The notes beneath the pieces are model-generated. The model was not told the DNA's origin and did no database searches. It saw only the letters and a list, made by a program, of their open reading frames with translations. A DNA stretch of 64,000 bases from Amycolatopsis sp. NBC_00345 (lineage in GTDB: Bacteria > Actinomycetota > Actinomycetes > Mycobacteriales > Pseudonocardiaceae), in NCBI RefSeq assembly GCF_036116635.1, contig NZ_CP107995.1:5828001-5892000 (forward strand), in the 5' to 3' direction. A program made the position numbers and the translations under genes. Below, piece after piece: positions 40,901 to 49,668 of this stretch (within the stretch, counting starts at the first letter, position 1; every line of letters begins with the position of its first letter).

Positions 40901-42241
40901 ATGCCCACGCCCCTGCGCACCGGCGACGTTCTGGTCAGCGTCGAGAAGGTGTCCAAGAGCTTCCCCGGCACCGCCGGGGACGAGCTGCGCGTCCTCGACG
41001 CCATCTCCCTCGACCTGCGCGCCGGCGAGATCGTCGCGCTGCTCGGCCGGTCCGGCTCCGGCAAGTCGACCCTGCTGCGCACCATCGCCGGCCTGATCGG
41101 GCCCACCAGCGGCACCGTCCGCTACCGCGGGACCGAGCTGAACGGCGCCAACCCCGGCACCGCCATGGTGTTCCAGTCCTTCGCGCTGATGCCGTGGCTG
41201 ACCGTGCAGGACAACGTCGAGCTCGGCCTCGCCGCGCACGGCGTTCCCCCGGCGCAGCGCCGCGAACGCGCGCTCAAGGCCATCGACATGATCGGCCTGG
41301 ACGGCTTCGAATCCGCCTACCCCAAGGAGTTGTCCGGCGGGATGCGCCAGCGCGTCGGCTTCGCGCGGGCGCTGGTGCTGGAGCCCGACCTGCTGCTGAT
41401 GGACGAGCCGTTCTCCGCGCTCGACGTGCTCACCGCCGAGAACCTCCGCTCCGAGCTGATGGGCCTGTGGGACGGCGAACGGTTCCCCACCAAGGGAATC
41501 TGCATCGTCACCCACAACATCGAGGAGGCCGTCCTGCTCGCCGACCGCGTGATCGTGCTCGGCGCCAACCCCGGCCACATCAGCGCCGAGGTCCCGGTCG
41601 GCCTGGCCCGCCCCCGTGACCGGCGCGCCCCGGCGTTCGCGGCGCTGGTGGACCGGCTCTACGACCTGCTCACCGGCCGCGAGCCCGACCACGTCGTGCC
41701 CGAGCCCACCGAGGCCACGCCCACCGCGCGGCCGCTGCCGATCGCGTCCGTCGGCGGGCTGGCCGGGCTGGTCGAGATCGTCTACGCCCAGGGCGGGCGC
41801 GTCGACCTGCCCGACATCGCCGCCGAGCTCAGCTTCGAGATCGACGACCTGCTGCCCCTGGTCGACGCGGCCGCCATGCTCGACTTCCTGTTCGTCGCCG
41901 GCGCCGACCTCAACCTCACCCCGATGGGCACCGCGTTCACCACCGCCGACATCCAGGACAGCAAGAAGATCTTCGCCGAGCAGGCCCGCCACCGCGCGCC
42001 GCTGGTCCGCACCATCTACAAGGCACTGGCCGCCAGCGCCGACGGCAGCCTGCGGGCCGCGTTTTTCCTCGACCTGCTCCGCCGCGGCTTCTCCACCGAC
42101 GACGCCCGGCAGCAGCTCGACACCGCCATCGACTGGGGCCGCTACGGCGAACTGTTCGACTACGACACCGACGCCGGCCAGATCACCCTCGACCCCGCGC
42201 ACCAGATCGCCCCGGCCGTCGCGCAGCGAACACCCGCCTGA
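40901..42241 (+). CDS. ABC transporter ATP-binding protein with C-terminal AAA-associated domain
   Basis: 446 residues. The ATPase domain (1-255) has Walker A GRSGSGKSTLL, Q-loop FQSFALMPWLT, signature ELSGGMRQRVGFARAL, Walker B LLLMDEPFSALD and H-loop VTHNIEEA, as in nitrate/taurine transport ATPases. Residues 285-435 match the AAA-associated C-terminal domain (GLVEIVYAQGGRVDLPDIAAELSFEIDDLLPLVDAA) of unknown function found on such ATPases. It is the last gene of the operon and is followed by a repeat-rich terminator. Confidence 0.9.
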   Translation: MPTPLRTGDVLVSVEKVSKSFPGTAGDELRVLDAISLDLRAGEIVALLGRSGSGKSTLLRTIAGLIGPTSGTVRYRGTELNGANPGTAMVFQSFALMPWLTVQDNVELGLAAHGVPPAQRRERALKAIDMIGLDGFESAYPKELSGGMRQRVGFARALVLEPDLLLMDEPFSALDVLTAENLRSELMGLWDGERFPTKGICIVTHNIEEAVLLADRVIVLGANPGHISAEVPVGLARPRDRRAPAFAALVDRLYDLLTGREPDHVVPEPTEATPTARPLPIASVGGLAGLVEIVYAQGGRVDLPDIAAELSFEIDDLLPLVDAAAMLDFLFVAGADLNLTPMGTAFTTADIQDSKKIFAEQARHRAPLVRTIYKALAASADGSLRAAFFLDLLRRGFSTDDARQQLDTAIDWGRYGELFDYDTDAGQITLDPAHQIAPAVAQRTPA

Positions 42242-42269
42242 GCCTCGCCGTCTCCTCCGGCTCGGCCCC

Positions 42270-42358
42270 AAGCGCCCCAATGTGGCGTTGGTTGCGCCCA
42301 ACGCACCGAACGCCACATTGGGTGCGTCTGACGCACCGAACGCCACATTGGGGCGCTT
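42270..42358. repeat. Intergenic repeat and inverted-repeat terminator
   Basis: A 27-base arm beginning AAGCGCCCCAATGTGGCG is inverted with two mismatches at 42332-42358, and ACGCACCGAACGCCACATTG with two following bases occurs twice, exactly 30 bases apart (42301 and 42331). It lies between convergent stops (42241 and 42398), so it can end both transcripts. Its modular form suggests a dispersed intergenic repeat family. Confidence 0.7.
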
Positions 42359-42397
42359 CGAGCCAGAGTCACGCAGTCCGGGGCCGGGGCCGGGGGG

Positions 42398-43045
42398 TCA
42401 CGGCTCGGGGCGGAACCGTGACACCCGGGCGCCGCGGGCGGTGAACCACTGCTCGAGGTCCTCGCCGTCGAGCAGGGTGCGCTGCCCGCGCAGCACCACC
42501 GAAATCGGGCCGAGCACCGTGCCGGTGAACCCGGTCAGGTCGGTCTCCTCCAGCTTGCACTCCCGCAGCAGCAGCTTGTCCGCGCTCGCCCCGGCAAGGT
42601 TCGCCCCGGTCAGGGTGCACCGGTGCAACGACGCGTCGCCCAGCACCGCGCCCGAGAGGTCGGCGCCGGAGAAGTCGGCGTCGAAGAACTCGGCGGAACG
42701 GAGGTTCGCGGCGTGCAGGACGGCCCCGTGGAGGTTCGTTTTGCTGCCCGACGCGCCGGCGAGGTTCGCCTCCGTCAAGTCGGCCTCGGCCAGGTCGGCC
42801 CCATCGACGTGGGCGTGCGTCAGCTCGGCGCCCCGCAACGTCGTCTTGCGCAGGACCGCCTCGCCGAACCAGCACTCGACGAAGTCGCCGCCGGTGAAGT
42901 CCGCGCCGGAGAAGTCCAGGCCGTTGCCGACGAACCCGCCCGGCTCGGGATCGGCCAGCCAGGCGCGCACCGCTTCGGCGGCCGCGCGGTCGGCGGGCCA
43001 GGTACGCGGGACCCACGCCTTACGGGTAGAAGATGATCTTGCCAT
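42398..43045 (-). CDS. Pentapeptide-repeat protein, candidate immunity protein of the RHS toxin
   Basis: 215 residues. After a short N-terminal helix (RAAAEAVRAWLAD) about 25 pentapeptide repeats follow (ADLAEADLTEANLAGAS, ADFSGADLSGAVLGDASL and others), which fold into a right-handed beta-helix. Known members include gyrase-protecting DNA mimics. The ATG at 43045 lies inside the last codons of the RHS gene (26-base overlap), so it is coupled to the toxin. Position and coupling fit an immunity protein; the fold makes a mimic of the toxin's nucleic-acid target possible. Both are inferences. Confidence 0.8.
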   Translation of the reverse strand: MARSSSTRKAWVPRTWPADRAAAEAVRAWLADPEPGGFVGNGLDFSGADFTGGDFVECWFGEAVLRKTTLRGAELTHAHVDGADLAEADLTEANLAGASGSKTNLHGAVLHAANLRSAEFFDADFSGADLSGAVLGDASLHRCTLTGANLAGASADKLLLRECKLEETDLTGFTGTVLGPISVVLRGQRTLLDGEDLEQWFTARGARVSRFRPEP

Positions 43046-46000
43046 CCCAGTCCGGCCTCCCGTTTCGGATGTTGGTCATGGATTGGACGTCCGCCGCGCT
43101 CATGTTGCGGGTGTCGATGACGACGTTACGGCCCCGGCCGAGCTGGCCGTCGACCTTGTCGGTGAACATCTGGTCCGAGTACCCGTGCGTGAACTGCTGG
43201 CCCGGCGCGTGGTTCGAGCCGGGCGGCCAGTCGGAGTGCATGGACTTCACGTCCCAGGACTTGCCGTTGCCGTCGATCAGGTCGCCGCCGCCGAGGGAGT
43301 CCGGCCGGCCGACCCCGTCCTTGAACGGCCCGATGCCCTGCTTGTTGAGGTCGAGGCCGATCAGCGCCTCGTCCCTCGAGGTGTCGGTGATCTGGCCGCC
43401 GTGGTCCTCGTCCTTGGCCAGGTCGTCGTAGCGCGAGTCCTGCTTCAGTTCGTCCCAGCGATTGTTCAGGGCCTGTTTGTCCGCGTCGCTCAGCGCCGGG
43501 TTCGGCTGGCCGTGGTCCTGCGGACGGTCCGGCAGGTCCGGGTTGGGGTCCTCCGCGTGGTGCGGCCCGGCGTCGGAGTGGGTCGAACTCGCGTCGTCCA
43601 TGCCGAAGCCGCCGAACGGGTCGTCCTCGTCGCCCCAGCCGCCGCCGTTGTCACTGTCCCCGTGCTCACTGCCATTGCCGTCGCCATGTTCGCCGGCGTT
43701 GTCGCCACCGTGATCACTGGCGTTGTCGCCACCATGGTCGCTACTGGCGTTGTCACCGTCGTGGTTACTCGCATTGTCGCCACCGTGATCGGAGCCCTCG
43801 TGATCCGAGCCGCCGTGGTCCGAGGCCGGGTCGTGCGGGTTGGCGTCCTGCACGTGCCCGGCGTCGCCGCCGCCGGCCGGGGTGGGCCGGTTCGGGGTCA
43901 CGTCGTCGGGGTCCGGCTTGCTCTGCATGCAGCCCAGGCCCAGCGGGTCGCTGTCGCGCAACGGGTTGGCCACGTAGGCGACCGGGTTGGGCGCCGGGGC
44001 CAGGCCGAGCGGGTCCTGGCTGAGGTAGCGGCCCGTGCCGGGGTCGTAGTAGCGGTAGACGTTGTAGTGCAGGCCCGTCTCGTCGTCGGCGTACTGGCCG
44101 GGGAACCGCAGTGGGGTGGACCCGGCCGACGCGGGCGCCGGGCGGGCCCGGCCCCACAACGAGGCCGATCCGTGCCAGGCCACCACACCGCGTTCGTCGA
44201 TCAGGTCGACCGGGGTGCCGATCTGGTCGGTGAGGAACGAGAAGAACCGGACCCCCGAGCCGAGGTGCTCGGTCTGGGCCACCGGCTGCGCGGTGCCGGG
44301 ACGGTGATCCCAGGTGAGCACCAGCGGGTGCCCGTCGGGCCCGCGGTGCACCTGTTCGACCAGCAGCTGCCCGCTCCAGGTGAAGCGGGTTTCCTCGGCC
44401 ACCACCGGTCCGTCCGGGCCGGGCACCAGCCGTTGCTTGGCGATCCGGCGGCCGAGCGGGTCGTAGCGGTACCGCCACTCGGCGCCGTCGGGAGTACGTA
44501 CCCCGACCAGCCGGTCGAGCGGATCCCAGGCGTAGTAGAAGGATCGCGCGACCGGCCCGGTCTCGTGCCGGGCGACCAGCCGGCCCTGGCGGTCGTGCAC
44601 ATAGCGGACCGCTCCCGCCGCGGTCACCAGGTTCCCGGAGTAGCTGCGGGGACCGGCGTCGGGCGTGGCCACGGGTCCCTCGGCACCGACGATGCTGCCC
44701 GAAGGGTCGTAGCGGTAAGCCTCGGCGCCGCCCGGGGCCTCGACGCCCACCACCCGGCCGGCCGGGTCCAGCTGGAACCGCGCCGGGCCCGAGATCGCGT
44801 CGTCGACGCCGATGAGACTGCCGTCGAGCCGGTAGGTGTACTGACGTTGCTGCACGACCCGGCCGTCCGCGCCGGCGGTGACGGTCTGGCCGGTCAGCTG
44901 GTTTTCGGCGTCGAAGGTCTGTGACAGCTCGGCCCCGGCGCCGATCCGCCGTCCGACCTCGCGGCCGGCTTCGTCGTACTGGAAGCTCGTCACGTGTTCG
45001 CCGACGCTGAGCACGGCCGTGGCGCCCGCGTCGGCGAAGTTCCACGCACTGTCCACTCCGGACGGAGTGCGCCGCCGGACGCCGTTGTCGTCGTAGGTGT
45101 AGATGACCGCGTGGCCATCGACGGCTTCCCGGACGACCCGACCGGACTCGTCCCGGTCGATCTCCAGCACACAGCCGGCCTCGACGGCGCGGACGAGGAA
45201 GCCGACGGGATCGTAGGCATAAGTGGTGGTGGCGCTCGGAGTCCGGCGTTCGGCGACGTTGCCGAGCGCGTCGTAGCGGTAGGTGGTGACCGTGCCGAGG
45301 CCGTCGACCGTCTGCACGAGCTGCCCCGCGGCGTCGTAGCCGTACCGCACCACGCGGCCGTCGAAGTCGGTCTCCTCGACCAGGCGCCCGGCGGAATCGT
45401 AGGTATAGCTCCAGGTCAGCCCGGCCGGATTGGTGACGCGGGTGAGCCGCAGCTCCGTGTCGTAGACGTAAGCCGTGCGCGCCCCGGTCGCGTCGATCGT
45501 CGCCGTCGGCAGGTCGAACGGCCCGTACTCGTACCGGATGCCGGCGTGCTCGACGAGGTTGCCTTCGGCATCGTGGTGCCATTCCTCGTGCCGCCCGGAC
45601 GGGCCGGTCCTGGTGGCCGGCAACCCTTCCACGGTCCAGCCGAGCCGGGTGCGCGCGCCGGTCGCGCCGGTCACCACCCGCTGACGCCCGAACAGATCGC
45701 GTTCCACCGGATCGGCGGCCGGGGCCGCGGGCTGGCCGGCGGTCCACTGGCGGTCCTGCTGGAACCGGGTGCCGGTCCCGGCCTGCGCGGTGAACGGATC
45801 CGGCGCGGTGCCGGCCGGGTACACGCGCTGCCAGTCCCGCCCGGCGCTCGTCACGGTGACGGTGAGCGTGCCGTCCGGGTCGGAGGTCACTCGCGCGCGG
45901 CTGCCGTCCGGGCGGATGACGGTCGTGAGCGCGCCTTCGCCGGTGTACTCGTAACGGGTGGTGCGGCCGAGCGGGTCGGTGCGGGACAGCAGGCGGTCGT

Positions 46001-47987
46001 AGCGGTCCCACTCCGACGTGGTGGCGTGGCCCAGCTGGTCGACCTCACGCAGGAGCTGGTTGGCCTCGTTGAAGTGGAATTCGCTGGGGTGGCCGAGGGA
46101 ATCGGTGAAGACGGTGACCCGGCGCTGCGGGTCGTAGACGAACGCGCCGTCGTAGAAACCGCGGTCGCCGACCGTGCGCACGCAGCGGCCGTCGGCGTCG
46201 TAGATGTAGCGGTACCAGGTGCCGTTGCGGTCTTCCCAGCCGGTGATCCGGCCGTCGGCGTCGTAGTCGTAGCGCTCCGGCCGGCCCGAGGAGTTGACCA
46301 CGCTGGTCAGGTGGCCCTGCTGGCTGTAGCCGAATCGCCGGACCGGGACGCGGACATCGTGTTCGGGGTCGGTCACGTGGATGCCCGTGACCCGTCCGCC
46401 GTCGGTTTCCAGCTCCACCCGGTACCCGGCGGAGTGGCGCAGGGCCCGCGGCGCGCCCAGCGGGTCGTAGTCGAACTCGACGCGGGCGCCGTCGGCGTCG
46501 GTGATGGCCAGCAGGACGAACTCGTCCGAGCCCCGGCCCGGCAGCGCGCCGAAGCGCAGTTCCCGCCCCCGCAACGGATCGGTCTGGGTGTAGCTGCCAT
46601 CCTCGTGCCGGGCCAGCGGGCGGCGCGGGCCTTCCAGCGGCAGCACCGGCGCACCCGGCGCCGGGTGCGGATAGAACAGGATCGTGCCGTCCGGGGAGAA
46701 ACACCGGAGGTGCCGGCCGTCCACCTCGAGCCTTTGGTCCACAGTAGACACCCAGGTCGGGCCGAACCAGCGGCCGTCGCGGTAGGAGGAGACGTGCAGC
46801 CGCTCGAGCAGCAGCGGTGACGGCAGCTCCAGGTCGATCTGGTCCACCACCACGTTCCCGCGCGCGACGTCCACCGGGTCGGTCTTGCAGATCCAGTTGT
46901 CCTTGTCCGACGAGTCCTTCCCCGGGTCGTCCGGCGGCTTCGTCTCGTCGCCCTGGCCCTTCGACGGCGGGTTGTCCGTCCCCGGCTTGTCGCCCGACGT
47001 CGTGACCGAGTCGTCGCCGCCGCCCTTCGTCGACTGGTCGCCGGAGGAGCCGCCGCCCTTCGAGTCGCCGCCGCCCTCGCCGCCGGTCGAGTGATCACCC
47101 GAGGTCGAGGTCGAGTCGCCGCCGCCCGTCGAGTGGTCACCCGAGGTCTCGGTGGAGTCCCCGCCCTTCGGCGTGCCCCCGCCGTCGCCGCCCTTGGGGT
47201 CCACTTTCGGCTTCGGCGGAGCTTCGACCTTCCCGCCCTTGAGACCCTTCAGCCCCTTGGCCGCGTCCTCGAACAGCGTGCCGGCCTTCTTCAGCAGCGG
47301 GACGAGTGCCTTGAGCGCGGAGACCAGCTTTTTGGTGATGCTCGCGATCTGCGACGCCGTCTTCGCCACCGCCGCGACGACCTCCGGGACCACCCAGGCC
47401 ATGCCGATGCCGAGCGTGAACAGCACCTGCAGCGCCCAGCTGATCATGTGCCCGACCAGCTGCGCGATGATGTCCCGCACCATCGAGCGCACCGCGCCGA
47501 CCACCTCGCCCGCGGTCTTCACCCCGGACGACGCGCCTTCACAGCCTTTCTGCGCCGACTGCAGCAACGCCACCGTGTCCTGCGTGCGCTGCCGGTACGC
47601 GTCGCCTGCGGGCCCGGTCCAGGACTGCAGGTCGGCCTTCACCATCGCGTCGAGATCCTGACCGACGCTTTCCAGTTCCTTCGCCACATTCGCCCACGTC
47701 TGCGACTGCGCCGCGATCTCATCCGCGTTGCCAGTCAAGGCGTTGAGCGCTTCCTTCAGCGGGCCGACGTGCTCCATCAACCAGCCCACACCCGCGGCCA
47801 GGATCGAGCCGAACGGATCCATCACCATCGACAACGCGTCCAGCGCGGTGCCCACCGCACCCATCGCGACCGACGCCCAGTCCTTGCTCTCGATCGCCGA
47901 CTTCAGGCCCATGGCGTCTTCCAGCAGCGGCACACCGGAATACGCCGTCGTGGAGTCCTGAACGGGTGCTACCAAAGGATTACTCAT
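43020..47987 (-). CDS. RHS-repeat polymorphic toxin with type VII-like N-terminus
   Basis: About 1655 residues. 1-250: helical domain with SWTGPAGDAYR and hydrophobic helices, homologous to the protein at 21845. 255-365: Gly/Ser/Asp/Lys linker. 370-450: DUF6531-type start (TDPVDVARGNVVVDQIDLELPSPL). 450-1290: YD repeats (YRYDALGNVAERR, YDPLGRRIAKQ). About 1300-1345: RHS core end LHYNVYRYYDPGTGRYLSQDPLGL. 1370-1460: His/Asp/Gly-rich repeats (SDHGGDNAS). About 1490-1655: toxin domain with DEALIGLDLNKQGIGPF, GDLID, SWDVKSM and a final GRPDWDGKIIFYP. The DLID/WDVK arrangement recalls a PD-(D/E)xK nuclease. An overlapping pentapeptide-repeat gene follows. Confidence 0.9.
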   Translation of the reverse strand: MSNPLVAPVQDSTTAYSGVPLLEDAMGLKSAIESKDWASVAMGAVGTALDALSMVMDPFGSILAAGVGWLMEHVGPLKEALNALTGNADEIAAQSQTWANVAKELESVGQDLDAMVKADLQSWTGPAGDAYRQRTQDTVALLQSAQKGCEGASSGVKTAGEVVGAVRSMVRDIIAQLVGHMISWALQVLFTLGIGMAWVVPEVVAAVAKTASQIASITKKLVSALKALVPLLKKAGTLFEDAAKGLKGLKGGKVEAPPKPKVDPKGGDGGGTPKGGDSTETSGDHSTGGGDSTSTSGDHSTGGEGGGDSKGGGSSGDQSTKGGGDDSVTTSGDKPGTDNPPSKGQGDETKPPDDPGKDSSDKDNWICKTDPVDVARGNVVVDQIDLELPSPLLLERLHVSSYRDGRWFGPTWVSTVDQRLEVDGRHLRCFSPDGTILFYPHPAPGAPVLPLEGPRRPLARHEDGSYTQTDPLRGRELRFGALPGRGSDEFVLLAITDADGARVEFDYDPLGAPRALRHSAGYRVELETDGGRVTGIHVTDPEHDVRVPVRRFGYSQQGHLTSVVNSSGRPERYDYDADGRITGWEDRNGTWYRYIYDADGRCVRTVGDRGFYDGAFVYDPQRRVTVFTDSLGHPSEFHFNEANQLLREVDQLGHATTSEWDRYDRLLSRTDPLGRTTRYEYTGEGALTTVIRPDGSRARVTSDPDGTLTVTVTSAGRDWQRVYPAGTAPDPFTAQAGTGTRFQQDRQWTAGQPAAPAADPVERDLFGRQRVVTGATGARTRLGWTVEGLPATRTGPSGRHEEWHHDAEGNLVEHAGIRYEYGPFDLPTATIDATGARTAYVYDTELRLTRVTNPAGLTWSYTYDSAGRLVEETDFDGRVVRYGYDAAGQLVQTVDGLGTVTTYRYDALGNVAERRTPSATTTYAYDPVGFLVRAVEAGCVLEIDRDESGRVVREAVDGHAVIYTYDDNGVRRRTPSGVDSAWNFADAGATAVLSVGEHVTSFQYDEAGREVGRRIGAGAELSQTFDAENQLTGQTVTAGADGRVVQQRQYTYRLDGSLIGVDDAISGPARFQLDPAGRVVGVEAPGGAEAYRYDPSGSIVGAEGPVATPDAGPRSYSGNLVTAAGAVRYVHDRQGRLVARHETGPVARSFYYAWDPLDRLVGVRTPDGAEWRYRYDPLGRRIAKQRLVPGPDGPVVAEETRFTWSGQLLVEQVHRGPDGHPLVLTWDHRPGTAQPVAQTEHLGSGVRFFSFLTDQIGTPVDLIDERGVVAWHGSASLWGRARPAPASAGSTPLRFPGQYADDETGLHYNVYRYYDPGTGRYLSQDPLGLAPAPNPVAYVANPLRDSDPLGLGCMQSKPDPDDVTPNRPTPAGGGDAGHVQDANPHDPASDHGGSDHEGSDHGGDNASNHDGDNASSDHGGDNASDHGGDNAGEHGDGNGSEHGDSDNGGGWGDEDDPFGGFGMDDASSTHSDAGPHHAEDPNPDLPDRPQDHGQPNPALSDADKQALNNRWDELKQDSRYDDLAKDEDHGGQITDTSRDEALIGLDLNKQGIGPFKDGVGRPDSLGGGDLIDGNGKSWDVKSMHSDWPPGSNHAPGQQFTHGYSDQMFTDKVDGQLGRGRNVVIDTRNMSAADVQSMTNIRNGRPDWDGKIIFYP

Positions 47988-48241
47988 TACGGACAATCAC
48001 CCTCAACGACCTGGCGCCTCGGCAGACCTACCCGTCCAAGCTATCGATCCCGGTCCGGCGACGACGCCGCAATTCCGCTCTCTGCCTGAAAAGACGCGGC
48101 CGGCCGGTACTTCAGGGCGAGCCACCCACCTCCACTGCCCGGCTCGGTGACGTAGGCGACACAGTCCGTGAGAAGCCGGGCTTCCCGGCGTCGGCGCCGA
48201 CGAGGTCGAAGCCGCGCCCGGAGCGTCCTAAACTGGTGATC

Positions 48242-49060
48242 ATGCCTGAATTGCCAGAGGTCGAGTCGGCCCGCTCGGTCATCGAGCGGGCCGCGCTCGG
48301 GCGGCTGATCGTCGAGGTGGACGATTCCGACGCCTACGTGTGCCGGCCGCACCGCCCCGGCGAGATCCGGAGCGCGCTGGCCGGCCGCCGGCTGCTCTCG
48401 GCGCACCGCCGGGGGAAGTCACTCTGGTGCGAAACCACTGGTGACGACGCGCCGGTGCTCGGCATCCACCTCGGCATGTCCGGCAAGATCGTCATCGCCG
48501 GCGTCGACGGCTCGGAGCTCGACGGCGGCGACTACTGGGAGGGCCGCCGCGTCCCGGGCGACTACCGGTGGTCGCGGTTCTCCCTCACCTTCGACGACGG
48601 CGGCCGGCTGATGCTCGTCGACCCGCGCCGGCTCGGCCGCATCGTGCTCGACCCGGCGATCGACCGGCTCGGCCCGGACGCCGCGACGATCACCGCCGCC
48701 GCGTTCCGGGCGGCGGTGGCCACCGGGACCGTGCCCGTCAAGGCGCGGCTGCTCGACCAGCACGCCATCGCCGGGATCGGGAACCTGCTGGCCGACGAGA
48801 TCCTCTGGCGCGCCCGCGTCAACCCGGCCCGCGCGCTCGACGAACTCACCGCCCCGGAGGTCGAGCGGATCCTGCGCGCCACCCGCAAAGCCCTGGCCGC
48901 CGCCCTCGAACACGGCGGTGTGCACACCCTCACCGTCATCCCGTTCCGGCGGCCCGGCGCCCGCTGTCCCCGCGATCACGCGCCCATGTCGCGTGGCAAA
49001 GTCGGGGGACGCACCACCTGGTGGTGCAGCGCCGAACAACCCGTCCCGACGACGAAGTAG
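48242..49060 (+). CDS. Fpg/Nei family DNA glycosylase
   Basis: 272 residues. The N-terminus MPELPEVESARSVIE carries the catalytic Pro1-Glu2 pair of bifunctional formamidopyrimidine/endonuclease VIII glycosylases that remove oxidised bases and cut the abasic strand. LLDQHAIAGIGNLLADEILWRARVNP is the H2TH motif. The zinc finger is degenerate: CPRDH then WWCSAEQ gives only two Cys and one His of the usual C4 set. Single gene, followed 46 bases later by an HtaA-like protein. Confidence 0.88.
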   Translation: MPELPEVESARSVIERAALGRLIVEVDDSDAYVCRPHRPGEIRSALAGRRLLSAHRRGKSLWCETTGDDAPVLGIHLGMSGKIVIAGVDGSELDGGDYWEGRRVPGDYRWSRFSLTFDDGGRLMLVDPRRLGRIVLDPAIDRLGPDAATITAAAFRAAVATGTVPVKARLLDQHAIAGIGNLLADEILWRARVNPARALDELTAPEVERILRATRKALAAALEHGGVHTLTVIPFRRPGARCPRDHAPMSRGKVGGRTTWWCSAEQPVPTTK

Positions 49061-49106
49061 TCACCCTGCCCTGGACAGCACAACCTTGGTACAGAAGGAT
49101 TCCCTC

Positions 49107-49622
49107 ATGACCGAAGCACCCGGTGGCGAGCCCCAAGAAGTCGTTCTCCCGACGTACTGCCTGCGCTGGGGGGTCAAGAGCAGCTTCCTCGGCTACGTCG
49201 CGCGCATGCCGGACGGCCGCGCCTACCTGGGCAGCGGCGCCGCGGTGAACGACCGCAACGAACTGCTCTTCCCGCTGGACGCCGACGCGGCCGCCGAGGA
49301 CGACATGAAGTTCGCTTTCGGCGGCGATGTCCGGTTCAGCGGGCACTACGGGCTGCTGTTCGTGCAGATCGCCCAGCCGCGCGTGTACGTGCGCGAAGGC
49401 GAGGCCGAGCTGACCGTGGTGGACCCGGAATCGAAGGAGCCCAAGCGGTTGAAGCTGGCCACCTTCACCCTCACCGGGCCGGAGACCGAGGACGGCCTGG
49501 ACCGCTGGAGCGCCACCGACGTACGCCTGGCCCCCGAGTCCGTCGACCTGTTCGGCGGCAGCTACCAGCCGGGCGAGCCGCTGGAGGAGCTGACCATCAC
49601 GGTGCCTCACCCGCAGGACTGA
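49107..49622 (+). CDS. HtaA-domain-like protein
   Basis: 171 residues resembling one HtaA domain: LRWGVKSSFLGYV at the N-terminus, FAFGGDVRFSGHYGLLFVQIAQPRVYV in the middle. HtaA domains bind haem in corynebacterial cell-surface proteins, but here no signal peptide, sortase motif or membrane anchor is seen, so the protein is probably cytosolic and haem binding is unproven. Start ATG with AGAAGGA. May be in a unit with the glycosylase. Confidence 0.75.
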   Translation: MTEAPGGEPQEVVLPTYCLRWGVKSSFLGYVARMPDGRAYLGSGAAVNDRNELLFPLDADAAAEDDMKFAFGGDVRFSGHYGLLFVQIAQPRVYVREGEAELTVVDPESKEPKRLKLATFTLTGPETEDGLDRWSATDVRLAPESVDLFGGSYQPGEPLEELTITVPHPQD

Positions 49623-49668
49623 CCGAACCGGTCATCGCGCGACGTACCTTCAGCGCGACTCGCGTGAC

